Positions 40,279 to 51,371 are shown, numbered from the stretch's first letter. The stretch: 64,000 nucleotides of DNA from Parastagonospora avenae f. sp. tritici 18332-5 (GCA_022559985.1 JAFJTR010000015.1:248001-312000); one strand, 5' to 3'. Numbers and translations: made by a program. The notes: a model not told the origin generated them from the sequence alone.

Positions 40279-41016
40279 GTTGGCGGTTGCGGATCGTGTT
40301 GATGCTGCGGTAAGGTGTCAGAATGTGGTGAGACAAATGCGGTAGACAACAGCTTACTTTGGTGAGGGAGTGAAGCGAAGCTGGTACCTTGAGTTACTGA
40401 TGCAGAAGGAAGCGGAGGATCGAAAAACAGGTTTAGACCGGCGCGGCGCTGGACTGAAGATGGAGTGCGGTGGTGTAGAGGAGGAAAGAAGAGGGAGGGT
40501 CAGAGCAGGTGAGGGCTTTTCATGGTGTGGGGCCGGCAGCTGGTGGAGTGGGAAAGTGAGGGTGAGAGACTGGCACTTGGCAGGTCTCGTCGATGACGCC
40601 AAGTCAGTCTTCAATGATGAGACACTGTGCAAGATTGGAGGTGAAGGTGAGTTGTGAAGCTGACCGCATGTTATGGTGGCTGTCGGCTCTCGTGAGGGTG
40701 ATATGTCTGATTTTGTATGCTGGTTGGATGCAAAAGCAGTGCGACACACATGGACGGATAGCAAAATTGACTAGTGGACGCTGTGTGGAACGGATACTCA
40801 CAAGGCTGGGAGTATGCTTATGTGTCGGGAGCATCGGCAGAAGGACTCACACATCATGCATGCCCTTTGAGGTCCAGCTCTGTTCCTAACGCTGCCTTGA
40901 ATCAAGATATATGCTCTTCGAAATTGAGGTGCGCAGACACTCTTCTGAAGTATAAACTTTGATGGGGTAAGAATTCTAGCCCCCTGTTCCTGCGCTGAAC
41001 TATAAGCTGACCTAGC
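40279..41016. other. Intergenic region
   Basis: 740 nt between two minus-strand genes. It should hold the promoter of the Myb-like gene and the terminator of the coiled-coil gene. Overlapping ORFs at 40354-40764 on both strands show no domain. Nothing else seen. Confidence 0.4.
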
Positions 41017-41994
41017 CTACCCTTCCTTTTTCTCCTCCGCATCCTTCTGCTTCTCCAACCCCATCTTCCTCTCCATCTCCATCTCCATCTCCATCTTCCT
41101 CTCCATCTTCTCCCTCTCCGCCACCTCCCTCTCCAGCTTCTCGATCTTCTCTTTCATCTTCTTCATTTCCGCGTCCCTCTCCACTCCCCTCTTCACCTCC
41201 ATCTTCTTCTCCGCCTCCACTAAATTCTTCTCCTCAAACTTCCTCCCCACCAACTCCTTCAACGTGACCATCTCCCCCTTATCCTCCCACATCTCCTCCC
41301 TCCTCTTCACCACCTCCAAATCCCTCCTCTTCCCAACATGCCACTCCCGCCACAGCGCCTGCATACCCTCCACATTCCCCCTCCTCCTCACCGCCATGCC
41401 CAGTTCCTGCGGAATCAGATATTTCAGCTGCGAGTACTCGACCTCACACCGCTTCTCCGCATCCATCTCGCCCCAGTCCCCCTCAAGCTTCGCCTCGCGC
41501 ACGAAATACGCCACCCAGCGCATCTCAAAGTTGAACACATTCTCGCGGCGCCAGGGCTGGCGGGTTTTGGTGTGTGCGAGACTGCCTGGGGGTTGGATGG
41601 CGGCTTCGTGGTCGAGGTCGAACGCGAGCCAGAGGGCGATGTCGAGGGCGGTGCGCTGGGTGGAGGGGTTGGCGGCGGCGCGGAGCCAGCGGCGGCGAAG
41701 GCTTTGGGCGATGTTTTTGTAGGCGAGTTGAGGTTCGAGACCGCAAGGGGGCAGATCGAGGGTGAAGAGGGAGGGCATGTTGGGGAGGAGGTATTGGGTT
41801 AGCTCGGGGCCGGGTTGGTGGGTCATGATTGATGAGGGCCTGGGGATGTTAAGTTTTTGTAGTTGGTAGAGGGTAGTTGGTGTTTGTACGTACCCGTCCT
41901 GGGTGTCGCGGAAGTCGTTGAATCGTTCTATCGAGTTTACTCGCGGTGGTGGAGTGTTGGTGCCGTAAAAGAAAGAGGAGAGCCAAGCAGCCAT
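41017..41994 (-). CDS. Hypothetical protein with C-terminal charged coiled coil
   Basis: Two exons, 41894-41994 and 41840 excluded to 41017 (exon 2 is 41017-41839). The intron 41840-41893 (GTACGT...CTTAAC...CCCCAG, 54 nt) would keep the frame if retained, so it hides inside an uninterrupted reading frame. The product is 307 residues, starting MAAWLSSFFYGTNTPPP. I do not recognise a family. Residues ~50-200 look globular (LTQYLLPNMPSLFTLDL, IAQSLRRRWLRAAANPSTQRTALDIALWL). The last ~90 residues are a Lys/Glu/Met-rich coiled coil with a short repeat (KMEMEMEMERKMGLEKQ). Start chosen at ATG 41994; no ATG lies further upstream in the frame. Confidence 0.6.
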   Translation of the reverse strand: MAAWLSSFFYGTNTPPPRVNSIERFNDFRDTQDGYVQTPTTLYQLQKLNIPRPSSIMTHQPGPELTQYLLPNMPSLFTLDLPPCGLEPQLAYKNIAQSLRRRWLRAAANPSTQRTALDIALWLAFDLDHEAAIQPPGSLAHTKTRQPWRRENVFNFEMRWVAYFVREAKLEGDWGEMDAEKRCEVEYSQLKYLIPQELGMAVRRRGNVEGMQALWREWHVGKRRDLEVVKRREEMWEDKGEMVTLKELVGRKFEEKNLVEAEKKMEVKRGVERDAEMKKMKEKIEKLEREVAEREKMERKMEMEMEMERKMGLEKQKDAEEKKEG

Positions 41995-42462
41995 AGTGAG
42001 CGATATCAATACGAGACGGTGGAGCTAGTGTGGGAGGAAGAGACCGGGGTGGCAGCGCAGAGTGAAAGTTTTGGGTCGGCATGATTGGTAGGCAAATATT
42101 ATACCCGTTTGCTGTACCCGGGCGCAGTGACATGTGATATAGTGTGTTTAGATCTGAGGCAAGCACGAGGTCACGACGATGTTAATGGCAGCCATGATAT
42201 ATCCAAACATTCGTAGAATTTTATAAAAGTGACGGGACAGCTTCGCGGAAAGAAAGATCGCCAACCCAGCTCAACACCACCAAAGAGCTATCGCGAATAT
42301 CCAATTCAGCTGTCTCAGAAAATGTAAAAAACTTTTGTCGCGATCCGTAACTCCATCTGAGTATCCTTGGAACTTTCGTCGTCATCCGTAACTCCATCGA
42401 GTATCCTTAAAACCATATTCCATACTTGCATATCCCAATCGAATGCCTCATACATCCCACAC
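41995..42462. other. Intergenic region
   Basis: 468 nt between two minus-strand genes. It contains a near direct repeat about 44 nt apart (CGATCCGTAACTCCATCTGAGTATCC-like at about 42340 and again at about 42384). No gene is seen. Confidence 0.4.
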
Positions 42463-45400
42463 CTACTTCCCCCAATCCGGGTTATCCTTCTCCCACTGCC
42501 TAGCATTCTCCTCCCTCTCTAACCTCATCAACTCAATCCTATGGTCCCTATCCTCAATCCTCTGGATACCCTCACGCACTTCACCGATCTTGGCGTGAAT
42601 CCGGGCATGCAGCGTGGCAGATGCGAGGAGCGACGGCGACGCAAGACTGGATCCGGGCGAAGGCTGCGGTCGGCGATGGGGTGTCGAGGGATACATGGGT
42701 GAGTCGTCCGTAGGCCATGGGCGGGCTTCGGGCGTGTTTGACTGGGAGGAGTTGCGCGGACGCGAGGACAGGGAGTTGGGAGTGGTCGAGGACGGGGTCG
42801 TGGGGGTGTTGATGAGGTGTCTGGGAGGCGCGATACGTCCTGCGTTGCGGCGGCGTAGACCGAGGTCGCTGGGTGTTTGCTGACGTGGGGGAGAGGAGAT
42901 GTATATGTACTCCTGCGGGCCTGATGCGAATGGAACGAGACTTCGGAGTGGTAAATCAGGAGCTGTACTATCTGCCGCTGTAGCATCTGAACTATTCCTC
43001 TCAGAACCACGAAGGGGGAGGTCGCCGAAGGTCTCTTGCTGCTGCTGGGAGTGGGAATTATTCATGTTGTCCATTCGCAGGCCGGCGTCGGTGTGTTGTC
43101 CACGGCGGCCCAAATTCCTGGCATCAGGATAACCAATGTACTTACCATCCTGAGTGTCTTGCCTGGGGCTGTTCGAACGCCCTGGAGGGGGATTGCCAAT
43201 CAAATGATGCTGTGGTCGATGCGAATTGCTGATACCTGCCAGATCATCGAACCTGGGACAGCCCATGTGCCCAGTAGGGTGGTTTCCAGTGAACTGTTGG
43301 CGCGGTGAAGAAGCTGAGTCGTGGTGAGTCTCCATACTCTCAGTCCTGAACTTATCATGGCGTCTGGACCGTAAGTCGCTGACGAAGGGATGCTGCTGCT
43401 GCTGGGGCGGCGAAGCATTGTTAACACGTCCCAGGCCACCTTGTCTGAGCCTGTCCGGACGTCTGAAGGTTAGATCACTGATGACCTCTTGCTGCTGCTG
43501 CTGCGGTGGAACCGAGTTGCTGACACTCTTCGGGGTATCCTGCCTGAGTCTATCCGGATGTCTGAACGTCAGATCACTGACAACCTGTTGCTCCTGCTGG
43601 GGACGAGGAGATCTACCAATGGCCTCCAGTGCAAACTTCTCGATGCTTTCCATAGAGGCGCTCTTCTCAATGGATTCACTCCTAACGTGATCAACAAAAG
43701 CTTCGTGCGAGGCTACCCTGTGAGGATTTTGCTGCGCAGATGCTCTGTTTTCCATCTTCCTGAGTTCTCCGGCCCACGCGCTCAGATCGGTCTGGCTTGC
43801 CGCCATGCGTCGGTGCCGTCGCACCTCGGGACTGAGGTTGGGTGATTCGACGGGCTGATCCGTGTACGTGATGATGCGACTAGGGAGAGGAAGTTTCGCT
43901 TTACTAAACGCATCAGGCGCGCTTGACTGTGGAGTTGGCGGCGGAGGCCTGTGAGCTTCATCGGGACTGACTTGAGGCGACTCGAGGGACTGATCCGTAG
44001 ATATGAAAAGGCCACCAGGGCGTGGACCAGATAGATCGGTCAAGACTGTCTGTGGGAAGTCCTCCGACAGAGCCTTGTTCATCTGTTTGATGCTATAAGC
44101 CAGATCACTCTTTGGCGACAGTCGCCTTTGGGCGTACGGCGAATACTCCGGGCTAGGGACAGGGCTAAAGGCACGGGACGAGTTGCTCTGTAGGTGCTGC
44201 AATTCAAATCTGCGCGAGCGCTCGGGGCTGTGAAACAGAGACAGATTGCTTGCTTGTGCTCGCAGCTGATGTGCATGAGACGAGTTTCCCAGAATGGGAG
44301 TCCTGGGCGCATCATGTTCTCGGGACTGTCTGTACTTCTTGCGGAGTCCGTCCTCGCTGGATAGAGTGCTTGGGTGCGATAGTAGCGGATGGGCTTGCGC
44401 CGATTTCTCCAGGACAGTCTTGTTCTCGCGTGGTGGAACAGGAACTTGCGACGTCTGAGAAACCGAATACAGTGACAGGTTGCTCGTTTGCGCTCGGAGC
44501 TGCTGAGTATGGGACGACTGTTCTGGATCAGGGTCGTTGAACGGGCTACTCTCTCGCGACGGCACAGGAAACTTGCGCAACGTCTCCGAACTTGCATGCT
44601 GCGATAGACCGCTCTTCTTTGATAGAAGCTGATGAGGGAATGGCGGCAGTGGTGGGATAGAATCTTCGGACTCGCCTGACCGCTGAGATGTTGTAGGTTT
44701 GCGTCGCAGTTTCTCGAAGGATACGGCCAGTGAGAAGTTACTCTTTGTTTCTCTCAACACTCGTCCGAATGATGGTCTCTCTGGGCTAGGCTCGTTGGTG
44801 AGGAGATCCGCTTGGGACTTGGATTGGATCTTGCGTAGTCTCTCTAGGCTTGGACTATCAGGGACACTGTCGTCTCGGGCCGGGCAAGGAAGCTTCTGGA
44901 GTTTGTTCGGAGTCCGAGTCTGCAACAAACTGCTCTTCTTGGAGTTCAGCAGATGGGTATGTGATGGCGTCTCTGGGCTCGAGGCCTGACTCTGCGACAG
45001 ACTGCTCTTCCTTGATCGCAGGAACTCAACATGTTCAGCATGGGCCTTTGCTACCTTCTCCGGGCTTGGACTGTGACTCAAGCTGTTCTCGCGCGTTCGT
45101 AACTGGTGGGCGAAAGATGGCTTTGCTGGACTTGCACTAGACCTCGCCGAATGACCGTACGGCGACCGAATCTGACTGGCGCTCGATCTCTGAGAATCGA
45201 GCGCAGTCTCTCTGCACAATTGCAAGCTGCTACTGGAGTACCATGAACTCAAGTTCCTGGGGGATTGGTAGTCGGACATGGATGCAAGGTCGGAGCTCGA
45301 ATCCGCCAGGTCCTTGATGCTACCCAGGAAGTTCTTGTGCGCGTATCCGACCTCGTCGCTGGAGTCATCGTCGTCTTCAGCGTCATACATGCGCTCTGCG

Positions 45401-46353
45401 TCTCCGAGAATACGCGTTGTCCAAGCTTGATCTACCGCCTGATCGGACAATTTGAGGGCCTTGTACTTGCGCCGGGTGCAATGCATGCGCATTAATTCTC
45501 GCTGAGCGTCGTATATGGTGGAGACTTCGGATGATGCTTGGTCGACTTGGAGCCAGGTATCGACGTCAAGGAGGGCTGAGGCGTCTCTGATGGAGTATTC
45601 GTCCATGATCCTCTGCTCTTCGTGCGCCAGACCCTCCAGAAGCTTTGGGAGCTTTGGGTCAATTGCGGTGCCCAAGTTGACCTGGTTGAACTCGAGGGCG
45701 ACGGATGCCCCGACCAGGCAGTCTTGCATGGTCGCAAGCGACATCGGGACATCGTTGCAGTCCTTGATCATTCCGTAGGCGCTCCAGCGCTTGGCGCAAA
45801 CAGAGAGGGCCATCCGGTCTACTTGGTCCTTCGCTCGCTTGTAGGCCTTTCGGCCTCGACAATCCTGCGGTACTATGGGCGAGTACGGAGCAGCGGGAGC
45901 AGGGACGGCGGGAGTCGTGGGCGTGGCTGTGGCGGGCGTCTTAGGAGTCAGCTGCTCCCAAAATCCACCGACGGCGAAAGCGTTGCCCACAGGCGTCGGC
46001 GACAGTGGTGTTGCCGGGCCGGGAGACGTGACGTCCCATTTCTCCCTCGTGGAGGTTCTCGTCCGACTGCCCGCGGACGAGAGTAAGCTGATGGGTTGGG
46101 CGGGCGGAGTCGCGAGGGGGTCCTCTTCGACTGCGCAGGATGATGCTGCGTCCTGCTCATCCTTGACCCGCAAGTGGTCTTCATCCGCTACGTCTCGGAT
46201 CCTCGCGACCACCGCCCCCCAACTGCTCTCCGCGAACATGCGCTTGTACGTCGCGGCTATGTCTTGGGCCTTGGCCCGCTCTTCCTCACCCTCAAGATGC
46301 TTCAGCATCCCGCTGACATGCCTCTTGGCGAAGTCACTCCCCGGCGCGCTCAT
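42463..46353 (-). CDS. Large low-complexity protein with internal repeats
   Basis: Single exon of 1296 residues with no family I recognise. The first ~360 residues look partly folded: a start MSAPGSDFAKRHVSGML, then TYKRMFAESSWGAVVARIRDVADEDHL, then a helical block around MALSVCAKRWSAYGMIKDC. The middle (~360-800) is Ser/Pro-rich and built from degenerate ~40-residue repeats around S-H-x-x-Q-L-R-x-Q-x-S-N-L-S-L. Three copies of a ~45-residue unit follow (near 940-1070), each with a Q tract then VSDLTFRHPDRLRQ or close. The C-terminus is a short charged helix (ARIHAKIGEVREGIQRIEDRD...REENARQWEKDNPDWGK). Probably a cytoskeletal or scaffold protein, but that is only a guess from composition. Confidence 0.6.
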   Translation of the reverse strand: MSAPGSDFAKRHVSGMLKHLEGEEERAKAQDIAATYKRMFAESSWGAVVARIRDVADEDHLRVKDEQDAASSCAVEEDPLATPPAQPISLLSSAGSRTRTSTREKWDVTSPGPATPLSPTPVGNAFAVGGFWEQLTPKTPATATPTTPAVPAPAAPYSPIVPQDCRGRKAYKRAKDQVDRMALSVCAKRWSAYGMIKDCNDVPMSLATMQDCLVGASVALEFNQVNLGTAIDPKLPKLLEGLAHEEQRIMDEYSIRDASALLDVDTWLQVDQASSEVSTIYDAQRELMRMHCTRRKYKALKLSDQAVDQAWTTRILGDAERMYDAEDDDDSSDEVGYAHKNFLGSIKDLADSSSDLASMSDYQSPRNLSSWYSSSSLQLCRETALDSQRSSASQIRSPYGHSARSSASPAKPSFAHQLRTRENSLSHSPSPEKVAKAHAEHVEFLRSRKSSLSQSQASSPETPSHTHLLNSKKSSLLQTRTPNKLQKLPCPARDDSVPDSPSLERLRKIQSKSQADLLTNEPSPERPSFGRVLRETKSNFSLAVSFEKLRRKPTTSQRSGESEDSIPPLPPFPHQLLSKKSGLSQHASSETLRKFPVPSRESSPFNDPDPEQSSHTQQLRAQTSNLSLYSVSQTSQVPVPPRENKTVLEKSAQAHPLLSHPSTLSSEDGLRKKYRQSREHDAPRTPILGNSSHAHQLRAQASNLSLFHSPERSRRFELQHLQSNSSRAFSPVPSPEYSPYAQRRLSPKSDLAYSIKQMNKALSEDFPQTVLTDLSGPRPGGLFISTDQSLESPQVSPDEAHRPPPPTPQSSAPDAFSKAKLPLPSRIITYTDQPVESPNLSPEVRRHRRMAASQTDLSAWAGELRKMENRASAQQNPHRVASHEAFVDHVRSESIEKSASMESIEKFALEAIGRSPRPQQEQQVVSDLTFRHPDRLRQDTPKSVSNSVPPQQQQQEVISDLTFRRPDRLRQGGLGRVNNASPPQQQQHPFVSDLRSRRHDKFRTESMETHHDSASSPRQQFTGNHPTGHMGCPRFDDLAGISNSHRPQHHLIGNPPPGRSNSPRQDTQDGKYIGYPDARNLGRRGQHTDAGLRMDNMNNSHSQQQQETFGDLPLRGSERNSSDATAADSTAPDLPLRSLVPFASGPQEYIYISSPPRQQTPSDLGLRRRNAGRIAPPRHLINTPTTPSSTTPNSLSSRPRNSSQSNTPEARPWPTDDSPMYPSTPHRRPQPSPGSSLASPSLLASATLHARIHAKIGEVREGIQRIEDRDHRIELMRLEREENARQWEKDNPDWGK

Positions 46354-46726
46354 GGTGTTAGTACGCTGCTAATAGGACCTAGGTCAGTGTACTGAGGAGG
46401 ATACTTGAAGGCTTCGCGGAAGCAAGTTGACTAGACTTGCGGCCTGAAGCCTTCGGGGAAGGCGCGAACGGGGTATACCTACTTGAGAAGCTTGTATCCA
46501 GTGGCTATACGAGTGGATGGTGGTGTTGTTGGTGTTGCGCGGTAGGTGTTGAAAAGTTATCACTGTTGTGATAGCAACGCGGCAGAGTGTTGAGAGCAGA
46601 CAAACGGAGCTTCATGTTCACATTCACCGCGACAACAGAGAGCAGAGAGCAAAGAGCGGAAATGACGGGGAGGAAATAAAGATGAAATTCTTTCTACGTG
46701 GTATCAAACGCCACAAATACAAATGC
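46354..46726. other. Intergenic region
   Basis: 373 nt between two minus-strand genes. It should hold the promoter of the low-complexity protein and the 3' end of aspartate kinase. Nothing specific seen. Confidence 0.4.
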
Positions 46727-48426
46727 TTAGTCTAAAAATGTGAAAAGGTTCGTGTGCACGACGTTCAATGCGCGGTCGGCCTCGCGCTCCTCAATGACGC
46801 AGGAGATGTTGATCTCGCTGGCACCTATAGACAACAAGTTAGCAATAGTACTCAGGAGGTGGGAGAGCACATACCCTGCGAGATCATCTCGATGTTGATG
46901 TTGTTCTGACCTAGCACGCTGAAGAACTTGCCACTGATACCAATCATGTTCTTCAACTGCTTGCCCACCAAGCTCACGATAGCCATGTCAGGCACAATGT
47001 CAATAGTGCCAAGGGTGCCCAAATCGTTCACTGCTCCCTGCAGATCCTTGTCTTGAATCTTGTACTCATCTTCTCCTCCACCACTGAGCAGGGCGGACTC
47101 GGAGTGCAGTGCCATGGACACGTGCACCTCTGACGAGGAGATGAGGTCAACGGACAAGTGCCAGCGGTCGAGGATGCTAAAGATATTCATCAAGAAGCCG
47201 TGGGCGCGGGTGCGCTTGTTGCTGTGCACGTTGAGCACGACGATGTTGTGCTTGATGGTGACTGCGGTGGGGCGCTTGGGGCCCGAGAGGGTAGTCAACA
47301 GACTGGACGAGCGAGTACGGAAGAGAGCTGAGTCTTTAAGCGGCGCACGATCATCAACTACAGCAAGGTTGTCTGGGAAGATGATGGTGCCGGCGTTGCG
47401 CGGGTTCATAACATTCTTGATGCGGATTGGAATGCGCGCGCGGATGACCTGCTCCATGGTGAAGGGGTGGATGACCTCGGAACCGTAAAAGGTCAATTCA
47501 GCGGCTTCAGAGGGCGTCACAGTAGGGAGGAGAGCAGCCGTAGGGACTTTGCGAGGATCCGCGGTGAAGATACCGTCCACCTCTTTCCAGACCTGTAGCT
47601 CCTTCGCCTTGATTCCAACGGCAACCAGCGCAGCGCAAAGATCCGTGTATCCGCGTCCAATAGAGCTAAGAATGCCACCGGGAACATTACCAAAGTATCC
47701 GGTGATGACTGGCACTTTGTCGCCGCACGCTGCCACCTCTTTGCCCAGGGACTCAGCCAGGTCCTTGTAGAACTGGTCGTTCAGTCCCTTCTTCGACATG
47801 CCACACTTGACAATGTCGGATAGATCGACGAACTGCGCAGGCGTACCGCGGTCACTGAGGAGCGCAGCCATATAACGACAGCTCAGCTTCTCGCCCTTGC
47901 TGATGATCTTGTCTTCGGCACGGCTGGTGACTTCCTCCAGATGTTGCGCCGACTCCAGAATCTTGGTCAGGCTTTCACATTCAGCATTGACCTCTTCGGT
48001 GAAGGTCGCCAGAATTGCAGCACCCTTGATGGTGTCCGTCGCAGCCTGGATGTGATCGGTGCGAATCGCTTCAACAATCTCATCGTATCCGCGATTGGCG
48101 GGTTTCTCGGCAGCACGAGCAGCGCGGAGGAGGCGGTTCGTCGTTCCTTCGAGCTTGGTGTTGTTGCTGCGCGCGGAGCAGACTATAGCGGCGCGATTGT
48201 CCTTGAGTCCAGCTCTGTGGTGTGGCGTTAGTCGTCCGCCATCTCATATGCGACTGGAAGGCACGGCGCGGCGCACTTACTTGACAATGCCCGCTATATT
48301 CTCCGCAAACTTGCCCACACTCGTGCCACCGAACTTGAGCACTACCCATCCTCCCGGCAAATGCTTCTCTTCCTGGTGAGCTATCCGCTCAGACTCATGT
48401 TTGTACCCGTTGACGATTGCAGACAT
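46727..48426 (-). CDS. Aspartate kinase (Hom3-type)
   Basis: Phosphorylates aspartate, the committing step toward homoserine, threonine and methionine. Three exons: 48281-48426, 46875-48214 and 46727-46824; 1584 nt, 527 residues, the same size as yeast Hom3. Exon 1 carries the kinase start WVVLKFGGTSVGKF. Exon 2 has VDGIFTADPRKVPTA and FYGSEVIHPFTMEQ, and the first ACT domain. The last intron (GTATGT...TATAG) splits SQG|ASEINISCVI. Exon 3 supplies the end of ACT domain 2 (RALNVVHTNLFTFLD), which carries threonine feedback control in the family. Start at ATG 48426, 12 residues before a typical leader. Regulation at the DNA level is not evident from the sequence. Confidence 0.94.
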
Positions 48427-49216
48427 TGTGAACTTTTTTCTTAATGTCTACCAGCAGTGCAGTTTGGTTGATGATGCAAGTTAATGTGTTCTGTAGCGGT
48501 AATATTTACTAATTGAACAGGTAGCAGGATATGACGTGTGTCGTGTGAAGTGCAGTGTGGTTTTTCGTGTGAAGTTGGACTCCAGCGGCGGGGCCTGAGT
48601 CAAATAACAATGGTTCCGAATATCGGGCTGTCGCACGCCATTCCGACCGTCAGCGAACGCCAGCCACTCTAACTCGGCAAAATAAATTTTGCGGGACGGT
48701 CAGCCGCATGTCGTTGCCGTTAGTCTAGCCTCGTGCGTCTACACTATTGGCCTTGCTTGCTGATTGAACTGCTCGGTACGAACGCGAGAACCACGTTTGG
48801 CTGCAGCTTTGCCTTTCGACAGCTCATAGTTGCATCGAGGTGCATCATCGAGATAAGTAGGAAAGGAGGGCTCGTTCCACAGAATGAGTTACCGCCGGGT
48901 AGGCGGAAGGCGCGCCGTTAAAGTCACTGCATGCTCAACAGTATGCAAAGTCACACGGCATGTCAAGATGGTAGTAGATTACTACGAAAATGCTGGTATC
49001 AATAGGCTCAGCAATGTGCCGCCCTCATAACAAGACGCCGAGGAAATGCTACAGACTCCTTGCGCCGCATCCATGTCCGACATCCGTGTTCTTTGACTTT
49101 GACGCCGTGAATATTGAGTACAATGGTCTTGTGACCCATGAGACAGTTTGATGAAAACGTCTTCGGAATTATGCTCCGTAATCCAAGGAGTCTTCGACAT
49201 TCATCTGTTGTAGCAA
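48427..49216. other. Intergenic region
   Basis: 790 nt between two minus-strand genes, aspartate kinase and the Bur1 kinase. It holds the aspartate kinase promoter. A TGACTC-type (Gcn4/CpcA-like) site reads GAGTCA at 48597-48602, as would suit an amino-acid biosynthetic gene; I give this low weight. No RNA gene seen. Confidence 0.4.
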
Positions 49217-50941
49217 CTAACGCCTTCGATAGATGTCGTCGTTCCTGTTGTCACGGTTCCTGTCCCGTCGCTCTGGACTCCTAGATCGTGTCTTGGCTTC
49301 TCTGCGCTCCCTTCCAAAGTTCCTAGAATCACCTCGTTCCCGGTCCCTGTCACGGTAACCTCCACCCCCACCTCGATCTCTTCGTTCGTCTGCTGGAGGT
49401 CCATCTCTAGAGTTGCCAGAATCGCGTGACCCTCGTCGTTGCCTGTCATCTGGTTCCCTTGACCGCCTTGGACCGTCGTAGCTTGGGATGTAGACATCTC
49501 CAGATGGAGCGCCGCCACGTCGCCGGTCGCCTCCTCCTTCTGCGCCACCATAGCGAGGTGGTGCGTTTGGTAACGGATGACGACCCTCGCCAGGTGGTGG
49601 TGGAAGGTGGCCCTGTCGCGCATCGGCGCCGTTGCCCCAATTTGGTCGGCGATCGCCCGGTGGTGGTGGAGGCGGCCTGTGATCGTACCCATGCGGCCGT
49701 CTGTCGTATCCACCTCGACCTCGTTCGCCGCCAGGTGGCCCTCGATCTTGTGGCCCATGTCTTCGGTCACCATTATTTTGCCAGGCGTGAGGAGGGGGTC
49801 CTGATCCAGTCCATTCGCCATTGGGTCCCCCACCTACAGTGCCACCTGCCGGAGCTGGGGGCAAAGCTTGCTTCTGCCCTCGTGCGTTCCTGCGATCGAG
49901 CTCATGCGAGTCCGCAAAATGTGGAATATCTTCCTCGCGCATAGGCTTTGGGTTCTCTCGGAAGTATGGATGATCGATGGCATCAATCGCGTTGATCCTC
50001 TTGCGCCAGTCTAAGCGCATGAGGTCTTTGATGAGTGACAGGCCGGTGGGAGATAATTCTCGGAATCGGCCAGCAATGTTTCCAGGGTAGTTTCCAAACC
50101 CACGAATGGGTTCAGCTCCTGGGAGGTCGTTCCAACCAGGCATGTTTTGATCGTTCGGCGACCCAACCAGCTCGAAGATTATTTGTGCCTGGTGGATGTC
50201 ACTCTGGCCTGCGAGGATAGGCTTGCGCTTGAACATCTCCCCAAAGACACATCCAGCGCCCCACATGTCTATGGCGGGCGTGTATCGCCTCAGCTGAAGC
50301 AGTAGCTCAGGCGGTCGGTACCACCTGGTTACCACTAGGGTTGTGTATTCCCTTCGTGCTTCGCCGTTACCCTTGCCTCGCTGCGGTACGGCTTCGTCGT
50401 AGTGTCGCGCAAGACCGAAATCTGCGATCTGGAGTCGGCCGCGATTATTGATAAGCAGATTGGCTGCCTTCATATCTCGATGGAGGATGTGGTTGTCGTG
50501 GAGGTATCGGAGACCCTTGAACAATTGCAGCATGTAGCATTTAATCTGCGCTTCTTGAAACTTGACGTCTGGGTTGTCAAGAAGTCCAGAGAGATCGTGA
50601 TCCATGTAGGGGGTGACCATGTAGAGAATCGCGCGTTTCCGGCCCTCAGCCTTTGGCCGTTCTACTGCCATCTCTTCCAGCTTAAGGACATTGTCATGGG
50701 AGAGCATCTTCAGCAGCTTGATTTCTCGCAGCGCTGTGATAGGAAAGCCGTCTTTCTCGTTGTGCATCAGGATCTTCTTCAGCGCAAAGACATTGCCTGT
50801 GATTCGGTGTCGCGCTTTGTGCACCTCACCAAAAGTTCCCTCGCCGAGCTTCTGCATCATCTCGTACTCGCCGATCTTTGAACATCCCTTGAAGCGGCGC
50901 TGCATTGGCTGCTGCGGGGTCGCATTCGATGAATTCGCCAT
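49217..50941 (-). CDS. Bur1/Cdk9-type cyclin-dependent kinase
   Basis: P-TEFb-like kinase that phosphorylates Spt5 and the Pol II CTD to promote elongation. Single exon, 574 residues. The kinase domain is at ~24-330: glycine loop KLGEGTFGEVHKA, VAIK-lysine in FALKKI, and the PITALRE-type helix FPITALREIKLLK, which marks the Cdk9 group. The HRD loop (HRDMKAANLL, near 155), DFG (IADFGLARHYDEAVPQ) and activation segment EYTTLVVTRWYRPPELLL are intact. The C-terminal ~230 residues are Arg/Gly/Asp/Pro-rich with many RRD and RGG steps, as in filamentous fungal Bur1 orthologues. It is divergent from the small complex I gene on the right. Confidence 0.93.
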   Translation of the reverse strand: MANSSNATPQQPMQRRFKGCSKIGEYEMMQKLGEGTFGEVHKARHRITGNVFALKKILMHNEKDGFPITALREIKLLKMLSHDNVLKLEEMAVERPKAEGRKRAILYMVTPYMDHDLSGLLDNPDVKFQEAQIKCYMLQLFKGLRYLHDNHILHRDMKAANLLINNRGRLQIADFGLARHYDEAVPQRGKGNGEARREYTTLVVTRWYRPPELLLQLRRYTPAIDMWGAGCVFGEMFKRKPILAGQSDIHQAQIIFELVGSPNDQNMPGWNDLPGAEPIRGFGNYPGNIAGRFRELSPTGLSLIKDLMRLDWRKRINAIDAIDHPYFRENPKPMREEDIPHFADSHELDRRNARGQKQALPPAPAGGTVGGGPNGEWTGSGPPPHAWQNNGDRRHGPQDRGPPGGERGRGGYDRRPHGYDHRPPPPPPGDRRPNWGNGADARQGHLPPPPGEGRHPLPNAPPRYGGAEGGGDRRRGGAPSGDVYIPSYDGPRRSREPDDRQRRGSRDSGNSRDGPPADERRDRGGGGGYRDRDRERGDSRNFGRERREAKTRSRSPERRDRNRDNRNDDIYRRR

Positions 50942-51371
50942 GTTGGCGGCTGGTGGGTGTGGATGCGCTCAGTGCGCGACGCTCGTAGTTGATAGCTAAG
51001 GATGCTAGGGAGTCCGCGATGGACAAGCTGTCAGGGTGGGACGGTCTTCGAGCATAAGAGAGTGGTGTAGCGGATATGTGGGCGTTGATATGGCATGCGC
51101 AGCCATAGGTCGGGATGGTCCAAGTGGTGCTATTGTGGTGGCAGTACAATAGCAGCCGTAAGTTGTTGGTGAAAGAGAGTCGAGGGACGCGATTGACGGT
51201 TGGCGGCGATGCTTGGCGCTCCACTAGGGCGGCTCCGATCGACCTTATCCTCACCTCTTACACGGGAGACCACCACAAGCCATTGCCCACGACACACAGC
51301 TGGTACGTAGCGCTGCCTGCCTGATCTAAGAAGTATAGGCGACTAATCGCTGTGTAGGCTCGATCTCCACC
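50942..51371. promoter_or_regulatory. Divergent promoter and likely 5'UTR intron
   Basis: 430 nt between opposite start codons. A GTACGT at 51303 with ACTAAT and TAG ending at 51357 looks like a 55-nt intron within the 5' leader of the complex I gene. Splicing it joins no longer coding frame, so I place it in the leader. Confidence 0.45.

Noticed and set aside
49201..49833. 210-codon minus-strand ORF inside the Bur1 gene
   Set aside because: It is a shifted-frame shadow of the Arg/Gly-rich Bur1 tail.
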